From the NCBI GenBank assembly GCA_018814465.1, contig JAHIZR010000429.1:1-5909 (forward strand): a stretch of DNA of 5,909 bases, given 5' to 3'. The notes beneath the pieces were generated by a model. It saw only the letters and a list, made by a program, of their open reading frames with translations, did no database searches and was not told the origin of the DNA. The translations under genes and the position numbers were made by a program. This document shows positions 1 through 5,146 of this stretch, piece by piece. How positions within the stretch are numbered: position 1 is the stretch's first letter; each line of letters opens with the position of its first letter. This stretch comes from a bacterium (GTDB taxonomy: Bacteria > Electryoneota > RPQS01).

Positions 1-1352
1 ACGGTATCCTGCACCTTGACGAAAGCTCCCGGACGACCGGTGAAGGCTTCCGCGACATGGAACGGCTGGGAAAGGAACTTCTGAATTTTGCGCGCGCGAT
101 CCACGACCTGCTTGTCATCGTCGGACAATTCATCCATGCCTAAAATCGCGATGATATCCTGCAGATCTTTATAACGCTGCAGAGTCGACTGCACGCCGCG
201 CGCGACATCGTAATGTTCCTGACCGACTACCGCCGGATCAAGGATCCGCGAGGTGGAGTCGAGCGGATCGACCGCGGGATAGATTCCCAACTCAGCGATC
301 TGGCGTGATAACACAGTGGTGGCATCAAGGTGCGAGAAGGTGGTGGCGGGAGCCGGGTCGGTTAAATCGTCGGCGGGAACATAAATCGCCTGCACCGAAG
401 TAATCGAGCCTTTTTGCGTGGAGGTGATGCGCTCCTGCAATGCGCCCATCTCCGTTGCCAGTGTCGGCTGATAGCCTACCGCGGAGGGCATGCGGCCAAG
501 GAGCGCGGAGACTTCAGATCCCGCCTGTGTGAAGCGGAAGATATTGTCGATAAACAAGAGCACATCGCGGCCTTCTTCATCGCGGAAATACTCGGCGATC
601 GTCAGGCCCGTCAAGGCGACTCGGGAGCGGGATCCGGGAGGTTCATTCATCTGGCCGAAAACAAAGGCCACTTTAGAATCCTTCAGAGCATTCCGGTCCA
701 CACTCTCGATATCGAATTTCTTTTTATCGAAGTCCTTGCCATACGAAACGACTCCCGTATCCACCATTTCGCGGAGCAGGTCATTTCCCTCGCGGGTCCT
801 TTCTCCGACTCCCGCAAAGACGGACAAGCCGGAGTGCGCCTTGGCGATGTTGTTGATCAATTCTTGAACAATAACGGTCTTGCCGACACCGGCCCCTCCG
901 AAGAGACCGATTTTCCCGCCCCTGAGGAACGGCTGAATCAGATCGATCACCTTGATTCCGGTTTCGAGCACTTCGATTTGCGTACTGAGATCAACCATTT
1001 TCGGAGCCGGGCGATGAATTGGAAGCAGATGATCGGATATGACATCGCCGAGACCGTCAACAGGTTCTCCGACAACATTCATAATTCTTCCGAGCGTCGC
1101 GGTTCCTACCGGGATTTTAATCGGACTCCCGGTGTTTTCAACTTCGGCTCCCCGGACCAGTCCCTCAGTGGGATCCATCGAGACCGCACGGATGGTATTG
1201 TCGCCCAGATGCTGCTGGACCTCGAGGGTCAGGGCTTTCTCGCCGTTTTTGCCGGGCACTTTCAGCGCGGTATACAGTGCGGGGAGCTCGTTTTCGGGAA
1301 ACTCAATATCAACTACGACGCCGATGATCTGCTTAATCTTTCCCTTGTTCAT
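1..1352 (-). CDS. atpD: F1 ATP synthase subunit beta (partial, C-terminus cut by window edge)
   Basis: This is the catalytic beta subunit of F-type ATP synthase, which makes or hydrolyses ATP at the interface with alpha in the membrane-bound F1 head. The frame is open from an ATG at 1350-1352 to the window edge, giving 450 whole codons; family members are about 460-500 residues, so only a short tail is missing. Visible motifs are the P-loop GGAGVGKT (residues 152-159), catalytic GERTREGND (183-191, with E184), FGQMNEPPG (232-240), Walker B VLLFIDN (264-270), and DELSDDD (407-413), a form of the DELSEED lever. Residues 203-224 are an insertion relative to E. coli beta as I recall it. The start is 30 nt after the HEAT gene stop, with only a weak purine run (AAGAG) upstream. 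atpC would be expected next, outside the window. The identification is secure. Confidence 0.98.
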   Translation of the reverse strand, partial: MNKGKIKQIIGVVVDIEFPENELPALYTALKVPGKNGEKALTLEVQQHLGDNTIRAVSMDPTEGLVRGAEVENTGSPIKIPVGTATLGRIMNVVGEPVDGLGDVISDHLLPIHRPAPKMVDLSTQIEVLETGIKVIDLIQPFLRGGKIGLFGGAGVGKTVIVQELINNIAKAHSGLSVFAGVGERTREGNDLLREMVDTGVVSYGKDFDKKKFDIESVDRNALKDSKVAFVFGQMNEPPGSRSRVALTGLTIAEYFRDEEGRDVLLFIDNIFRFTQAGSEVSALLGRMPSAVGYQPTLATEMGALQERITSTQKGSITSVQAIYVPADDLTDPAPATTFSHLDATTVLSRQIAELGIYPAVDPLDSTSRILDPAVVGQEHYDVARGVQSTLQRYKDLQDIIAILGMDELSDDDKQVVDRARKIQKFLSQPFHVAEAFTGRPGAFVKVQDT

Positions 1353-1381
1353 GAATAGCGTTGCTCTTTTTATTACAGCTT

Positions 1382-1391
1382 ACTAATTAGT
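1382..1391. repeat. 10-bp perfect palindrome over the HEAT gene stop codon
   Basis: ACTAATTAGT is a perfect palindrome covering the last codons and TAG stop of the HEAT-repeat gene, 30 bp before the atpD start. It is too short and AT-rich to be a terminator. It may be chance, or a small operator-like site. No function is assigned. Confidence 0.3.
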
Positions 1392-2174
1392 TGAAGAAGT
1401 GGACAGCTTGTCCAAAATCTCTTGGCGGATTGCGGGATTCTGCAGGGCGAAAGAAGCATCCACGGTCATCCCTGCAATGGAGGCAATATGACCGCTCGAA
1501 GAATTCAGTCTGGTATTCAGCCAGTTCAAGACCAGATCGGGATTCGTTCTGCCGATAATCCGCAGCGCAGAGACAAGGTTCCGTCTCACAAACTCGCTTG
1601 AATCCGTCAGGAGCGGTTCCCAGAGTGTCAGCAGTTTTTCCGCCGTTTCGGGATGCTTTCTCGAATACCCTAACAGAGCTCGCGTTGTGAGTCGCCTCAC
1701 TAAGTAATCGCGGTCCTTTACCCATTCATTCAGAGTATCCCAAACGAACTCGGGGTGAAATTCGATAAGCCCTTCCCGCCCGGAAATCGTATCGAACACA
1801 GCGGCGGCAAAATCCCGCACATGCCAATCATCATCGAGCGCAAGATGGCGAATCATTCCTGTCCACAGGCTCGGCGAGTATTTGCTCAGTTGAGAAATAA
1901 TCACCGCGCTCAGGCATCGGGTTTCCGGCAGCCGGGAGCTTGTCAGCCGCATGCAGATATTTACGGCTTCCTCCGGATGCTTTTCGAGTATCGCGGCAGC
2001 TTCCATACCTATTTGATTAAGCAGAGCCGGGGGATCGATGACAAAGCCCTGCAGAATTGAATCAACCGCTTCGACTTCGATCGCATCGTCCGGTTTGCCG
2101 ATCCAGCTTTCGAGCAGCGTCAGAAGGCGCTTTGAAAGCGCGTCAACTTGCTGTGAGTCTTTGTCATGAATCAC
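1383..2174 (-). CDS. HEAT-repeat protein (AlkD-like alpha-helical solenoid), function unknown
   Basis: This 263-residue protein is predicted to be soluble and almost wholly alpha-helical, with no signal peptide or membrane segment. At least three HEAT-like units show the same signature at a helix start: DDDWHVRD (residues 114-121), DRDYLVRR (154-161) and DSSEFVRR (191-198). The last continues into a stretch ending in NPDLVLNWL (211-219), and this pattern recalls the repeats of AlkD-type DNA alkylation repair proteins. I cannot confirm the AlkD catalytic residues, so glycosylase activity is not claimed; a scaffold or protein-binding role is equally possible. Translation starts at GTG (2172-2174), overlapping the NYN stop codon. 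No clear Shine-Dalgarno sequence is visible, so coupled translation is likely. The TAG stop lies 30 nt before atpD. The fold class is fairly sure; the function is unknown. Confidence 0.85.
   Translation of the reverse strand: MIHDKDSQQVDALSKRLLTLLESWIGKPDDAIEVEAVDSILQGFVIDPPALLNQIGMEAAAILEKHPEEAVNICMRLTSSRLPETRCLSAVIISQLSKYSPSLWTGMIRHLALDDDWHVRDFAAAVFDTISGREGLIEFHPEFVWDTLNEWVKDRDYLVRRLTTRALLGYSRKHPETAEKLLTLWEPLLTDSSEFVRRNLVSALRIIGRTNPDLVLNWLNTRLNSSSGHIASIAGMTVDASFALQNPAIRQEILDKLSTSSTN
2171..2174 (-). other. GTGA stop/start overlap coupling the NYN and HEAT genes
   Basis: On the minus strand the four bases GTGA hold the GTG start of the HEAT gene and the TGA stop of the NYN gene. The upstream sequence lacks a good ribosome binding site, so ribosomes finishing the NYN gene probably reinitiate here. 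A nearby ATG at 2165-2167 is out of the HEAT frame and cannot replace the GTG. The overlap argues that the two proteins are made together. Confidence 0.8.
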
Positions 2175-2734
2175 GAAAGCGGACCGTGCGTATGATCTTC
2201 TTGATGATTGTCGATACGCTCAATCTTGTCACGCAGGTCCTGCAGATCAAGGAAATGTGAGCCGACGGCCATGCGCAGTTCCGCGGCGATCCAGTTTTGC
2301 GTGGAAACCACACAAATTTCTTTACCGCGGGATCGCAGCAACTCGAGCGCTCGCTCGAAATCTCCGTCTCCGGAGAGCAGAATAGCCTTGTCGTAATTCT
2401 CGACCGTATTGAACATGTCCATTACGATTTCGATATCGAGATTAGCTTTCTGGGTCGAATCCCCGGAATCATTATCATAGATGGTCTTCAGAGCTTTGGT
2501 GCGCACAACATAGCCAGCATAAGCCAGAAAGCGGATGAAGTTTTCATCGCGGACATCGGGCGGCTGCTTCACTCCCATAAACCAATAGGCATCGGTCAGT
2601 TCGTAATCACCCTTCAAGACTTGCAGGAGTTTTGCGGGATCAAAGAACCAGCCTAAACCTTTTTTCTGGGTATAAAACATGTTGGCGCCATCGACGAATA
2701 TCGATACACGTTTTCTCCCATACGGTGCTTCCAT
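2171..2734 (-). CDS. NYN domain protein (LabA/DUF88-like, PIN-type nuclease fold)
   Basis: This 187-residue cytoplasmic protein has the full motif set of the LabA-like NYN family, which shares the metal-dependent PIN/FLAP nuclease fold. The motifs are VDGANMF (residues 14-20, D15), KANLDIEIVMDMF (96-108, D100 and D106), SGDGDF (121-126, D123 and D125) and a closing helix-strand with AAELRMAVGSHFLDL (150-164). The acidic residues expected to hold the metal are all present, so the domain may be active, most likely as an RNase, though many family members have no known substrate. The C-terminal tail after about residue 165 is charged and probably flexible. The ATG at 2732-2734 is supported by AAAGGA placed 7 nt upstream. 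It overlaps the following HEAT gene by 4 nt and follows atpG after a 248-nt gap. The family call is strong; the target is unknown. Confidence 0.93.
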   Translation of the reverse strand: MEAPYGRKRVSIFVDGANMFYTQKKGLGWFFDPAKLLQVLKGDYELTDAYWFMGVKQPPDVRDENFIRFLAYAGYVVRTKALKTIYDNDSGDSTQKANLDIEIVMDMFNTVENYDKAILLSGDGDFERALELLRSRGKEICVVSTQNWIAAELRMAVGSHFLDLQDLRDKIERIDNHQEDHTHGPLS

Positions 2735-2741
2735 TTCTACA

Positions 2742-2747
2742 TCCTTT
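2742..2747 (-). promoter_or_regulatory. Ribosome binding site of the NYN gene
   Basis: AAAGGA on the minus strand lies 7 nt before the ATG at 2732-2734. It is the clearest Shine-Dalgarno match in the window and fixes the NYN start. atpD, atpG and the HEAT gene have weaker or no matches. Confidence 0.65.
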
Positions 2748-2750
2748 ACT

Positions 2751-2777
2751 TCAGTGCGGGCAGTGCCGACGGTGCCG
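2751..2777. repeat. Three degenerate tandem 9-bp units upstream of the NYN gene
   Basis: On the + strand three successive 9-mers read TCAGTGCGG, GCAGTGCCG and ACGGTGCCG, sharing a GTGC core followed by SG. They end 17 bp before the NYN start codon, next to its ribosome binding site. The array is short and imperfect and could be chance, or a repeated protein-binding site. Confidence 0.35.
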
Positions 2778-2813
2778 GTCCGCAGACTTCATTCTTTCAA
2801 TGCCGTTTGCGCC

Positions 2814-2916
2814 CCCCTTGAACTGGTAGGGTATCGCGATCGTCTCAACTATTCATCATCGAATCGCCGATATTGAAGCCAGAACCGCCGTTTTGCTTAA
2901 TGTTTCCCTCAAGGGG
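2814..2916. repeat. Wide 8-bp inverted repeat in the atpG-NYN gap
   Basis: CCCCTTGA at 2814-2821 is exactly complementary to TCAAGGGG at 2909-2916, with 87 bp between them. In RNA the arms could close a long stem-loop and may extend by one G-U pair. The enclosed sequence contains the 8-bp palindrome ATCGCGAT at 2833-2840. Such a long loop would need inner structure to be stable, so this is only a possible leader-RNA element. Confidence 0.35.
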
Positions 2917-2931
2917 TAATTAGAATAATAA

Positions 2932-2961
2932 GAATCAATCCTCCCAGGCTGCGATTGATTC
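2932..2961 (-). terminator. 9-bp stem-loop just after atpG, possible weak terminator or attenuator
   Basis: GAATCAATC at 2953-2961 (read on the minus strand) pairs exactly with GATTGATTC at 2932-2940, leaving a 12-nt loop. The stem begins 21 nt past the atpG stop codon and is followed on the minus strand by a T-rich stretch (TTATTATTCTAATT). The position fits a terminator, but the stem has only three G-C pairs and the T tract is broken. Partial termination, an mRNA-stabilising 3' hairpin, or a protein-binding operator are alternatives. Confidence 0.4.
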
Positions 2962-2982
2962 ACTTAAATGATCATTAGAGTA

Positions 2983-3843
2983 TTATTTCAATCCCTCTGC
3001 ACCGGCGACAATTTCGAGGATTTCTCCGGTAATCGCGGCTTGTCGCGCGTTATTGTAGCTGAGGGTTAATGAGTCAATCAATTCGGAAGCGTTTTTCGTC
3101 GCATTTTCCATGGCGGTCATGCGCGCAGCCATTTCCGCCGAGTAGGATTCGAGCAGTACTCGCCATAGTTGGATTTTAACAAACCTCGGTAGAACGGAAT
3201 CCAGGATTTCCATTTCCGACGGTTCGTAAATCAGATCGGATGCCGCCGCGGCCATTTCTTCTTCGGTCGGTTCAATCGGCAGCAACTGTTCCACCACGAC
3301 CTGCTGTTGCAGCACGCTCTTGAATTCATTATAAACGAGCAGCACACGGTCGATATTTACTTCAGCGACATAGCGTGAAATCACTTTATCGCCAAGATCA
3401 ACGGCATCGGCGAAGGTCATCTGATTAAAGAAGTTTATTTTTCTGGCGGTGATATTTGCGCCGCGGCGATCAAAAAACTCCGTTCCTTTTTTCCCGACGG
3501 TGATCAGCCGGACGTCGCTTGTCTTGTGCTGCTCGATCAGTTCGCGGGACTTCTTCAGGATATTCGCATTGAAGCCGCCCGCTAATCCGCGGTCACCGGT
3601 CACGACAACAATCGCAACCTGCTCCGGCGCGCGCAAGGCGAGCAGAGGATGAGTCGAGCGGTCGATACGTCCGGATAGTTCACGAATCACGCGACGCAGC
3701 TCCAGCGCATAGGGTCGCGCGCGAAGAATATCTTCCTGCGCGCGGCGCAGCTTCGCTGCCGCCACCATTTTCATCACTTTGGTGACTTGCTGCGTGGATT
3801 TGACGCTGCTGATGCGTCGTTTGATTATTTTAAGACCGGCCAT
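2983..3843 (-). CDS. atpG: F1 ATP synthase subunit gamma
   Basis: This is the central rotor shaft of F1, which turns inside the alpha3beta3 ring and couples proton or sodium flow in Fo to catalysis. The 286-residue length is normal for the family. The N-terminal helix (RRISSVKSTQQVTKVMKMVA, residues 9-28) and the C-terminal helix (AARMTAMENATKNASELIDS, 239-258, then NNARQAAITGEILEIVAGAE, 264-283) are the conserved coiled-coil pair. The central domain has TGDRGLAGGFN (82-92) and VYNEFKS (170-176). The ATG at 3841-3843 is the only start giving the typical MAGLKIIKRRI opening. It lies 11 nt after the stop of the GT87 gene, with only a weak AGAG upstream, so its translation may depend on that gene. 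The gene appears intact and its identity is secure. Confidence 0.98.
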   Translation of the reverse strand: MAGLKIIKRRISSVKSTQQVTKVMKMVAAAKLRRAQEDILRARPYALELRRVIRELSGRIDRSTHPLLALRAPEQVAIVVVTGDRGLAGGFNANILKKSRELIEQHKTSDVRLITVGKKGTEFFDRRGANITARKINFFNQMTFADAVDLGDKVISRYVAEVNIDRVLLVYNEFKSVLQQQVVVEQLLPIEPTEEEMAAAASDLIYEPSEMEILDSVLPRFVKIQLWRVLLESYSAEMAARMTAMENATKNASELIDSLTLSYNNARQAAITGEILEIVAGAEGLK

Positions 3844-3854
3844 TTACTCTGTGA

Positions 3855-5072
3855 TTATAGAGGTATGGTTTCTTTATAGAGCCGTGACCGTGAAAAATGA
3901 AAGGCGGCCAGCAATATGAATAAGATTAAGCGTCCTAATGCAGGAACACAGGCTAAGGTCCGTCCGAGAAAGGACTCATCAAAGAAAGGCGTAAGATTGA
4001 TACTCAGTGCAAGCGTGGTGACCGCCAACACAACCGCTCCATAAAGAGTCAGTCTTGTTGTCCAGAGGAAGGCTACCGCCGGCAGCAGAAAAATCGCGTG
4101 ATGTTCCCATGACAAAGATAAGCCCAGCAGTACGGCATTCAGCCAAAGCGAAGGCGTCGCGATCGAATGAGTTGTTCGTGAGCGAAGCTGAATCACTAAT
4201 GCCATGATCAGGAACAGAGCAAGCAGTCCGGAAGCGATGAATCTTAAGGTCTGATCCTGTTCGAAACCATACCACATCGCGGGTTCATCGCTGAAGAGCC
4301 GCAGGAGTGCGCCTAATAAGCTTTGGTTTCCCCAGAATGCGGTTTGACATCCCGACAGAGTCTTAAGAAACTCGATATGCGCCCGGAACGGCTGCCAGCC
4401 CAGAATCAGTATCGTCAATCCCGCCATCACAGCAGGTATTGCGAGCGTTACCAGTGCGATCCACTTTCGCTTCAACAATCTAACGAACTCCGCCGCGAAA
4501 GCGAAGGGCTTGATATAAACCGCGCAGCCCATCAGTAATGAAGCGGAGAGCGATTTGTCTCGTTCTGCCTGCAGCAATCCGAACCACAACAATCCGGAGA
4601 GCATCATGCTTGTTTGCCCAAGCTGAAAAACTCTGGCGACCGGATAGCTCCCCAGCAATAATGCCAGCAACAAGACGCGATCCGGCTTGATGCCGAGTTG
4701 CCGCAACCATGCTTCCAGCAACAACAGAAAAGCGAACAGGACGATAATCTGTAAAGCCGCCCATCCTAAGCGCCAAACCTCAGAACCGAGCGATGCGAAA
4801 GGACTCAACAGCCACGGATAGAGCGGCGGATACATCAGCCACTGCGGTTCGCTCTTATCGCCTAACAGTTCATGATTTTTCGCGCTGTGCCGAACCCACT
4901 CCTCATTCTTTGCGAATCCCTTGCCCGGATAAAGATGTTCGGTGTCTCCGCGCGCGATATCCAGCGCCGCCGATTGCACACCGATGATATCATCATTTCC
5001 CGGCGGCAGCGCTGTTGCCAGGAATTGCGAAAGCGCCGCAATCAGCAGCAGCCATTTCAGTCGTTGAATCAT
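3855..5072 (-). CDS. Polytopic membrane glycosyltransferase, GT87/DUF2029 family (GT-C fold)
   Basis: This 405-residue integral membrane protein has about ten hydrophobic segments, beginning at residues 6-22. Family-type motifs are visible: an acidic first-loop GNDD (25-28), YPPLYPWLLSPFASL (81-95), LGQTSMML (151-158), KPF (188-190), NQSLLGALLRLF (249-260) and SWEHHAIFLLPA (321-332). These match GT87 enzymes, which include actinobacterial polyprenyl-phosphate-mannose-dependent mannosyltransferases; outside that phylum the donor and acceptor are mostly unknown, and no substrate is assigned here. It would act on lipid-linked sugar at the outer face of the cytoplasmic membrane. The ATG at 5070-5072 follows a purine-rich GGATGAGAG. 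It lies 74 nt after atpA and 11 nt before atpG, so it sits inside the ATP synthase operon. I see no frame damage. A role in ATP synthase assembly is possible but unsupported. Confidence 0.88.
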   Translation of the reverse strand: MIQRLKWLLLIAALSQFLATALPPGNDDIIGVQSAALDIARGDTEHLYPGKGFAKNEEWVRHSAKNHELLGDKSEPQWLMYPPLYPWLLSPFASLGSEVWRLGWAALQIIVLFAFLLLLEAWLRQLGIKPDRVLLLALLLGSYPVARVFQLGQTSMMLSGLLWFGLLQAERDKSLSASLLMGCAVYIKPFAFAAEFVRLLKRKWIALVTLAIPAVMAGLTILILGWQPFRAHIEFLKTLSGCQTAFWGNQSLLGALLRLFSDEPAMWYGFEQDQTLRFIASGLLALFLIMALVIQLRSRTTHSIATPSLWLNAVLLGLSLSWEHHAIFLLPAVAFLWTTRLTLYGAVVLAVTTLALSINLTPFFDESFLGRTLACVPALGRLILFILLAAFHFSRSRLYKETIPL

Positions 5073-5146
5073 CTCTCATCCGGCATTTGGCATGAATGAA
5101 TTCGAATCGAAGCAAATCCGGCTGACTCCCCCTGATGGTTCAAGAG

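Larger units (their letters stand above)
2735..2982 (-). other. 248-nt intergenic region between atpG and the NYN gene
   Basis: This is by far the longest gap in an otherwise tight gene string (other gaps are 11, 30 and 74 nt, plus one overlap). I see no credible coding frame of its own. It holds a 9-bp inverted repeat just after atpG, a wider 8-bp inverted repeat, a short tandem 9-mer array and the NYN ribosome binding site. Read on the minus strand, it starts AT-rich and becomes GC-rich near the NYN gene. A promoter, a partial terminator or a structured 5' leader for the downstream NYN-HEAT-atpD segment would all fit. No convincing -35/-10 pair was found. Confidence 0.6.

Noticed and set aside
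414..1358. A 314-codon open frame on the + strand opposite atpD
   Set aside because: It is the antisense shadow of atpD, whose minus-strand frame has all beta-subunit motifs. The + strand product shows no recognisable domain and has low-complexity charged composition.
1387..1725. A second minus-strand frame within the HEAT gene
   Set aside because: It overlaps the HEAT gene in another frame, and its composition is unlike a folded protein family I recognise. The HEAT frame has repeated VR-containing units and explains the stretch.
1383..2174. Naming the HEAT protein a DNA glycosylase (AlkD)
   Set aside because: The repeat signature resembles AlkD-type proteins, but I could not identify the catalytic aspartate and aromatic residues with confidence, and HEAT repeats have many non-enzymatic roles.
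2297..2656. A 119-codon + strand open frame opposite the NYN gene
   Set aside because: It mirrors the NYN coding frame, which carries conserved LabA-type motifs and a good ribosome binding site; the + strand frame has neither.
2632..2876. Two short + strand frames reaching into the atpG-NYN gap
   Set aside because: Both are about 65 codons, have Cys/Arg- or Ser-rich low-quality translations, lack ribosome binding sites and overlap the NYN start region antisense.
2735..2982. A sigma70-type promoter in the atpG-NYN gap
   Set aside because: TATTAT and TTGATT or TTGAGA elements occur on the minus strand, but no pair has acceptable spacing, and the likely taxon may not use this consensus. A promoter is possible but not supported.
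1383..5072. A defence island or mobile element carrying the GT87, NYN and HEAT genes
   Set aside because: No integrase, transposase, terminal repeats, target duplications or toxin-antitoxin pair is visible, and the three genes are at two separate sites within the operon.
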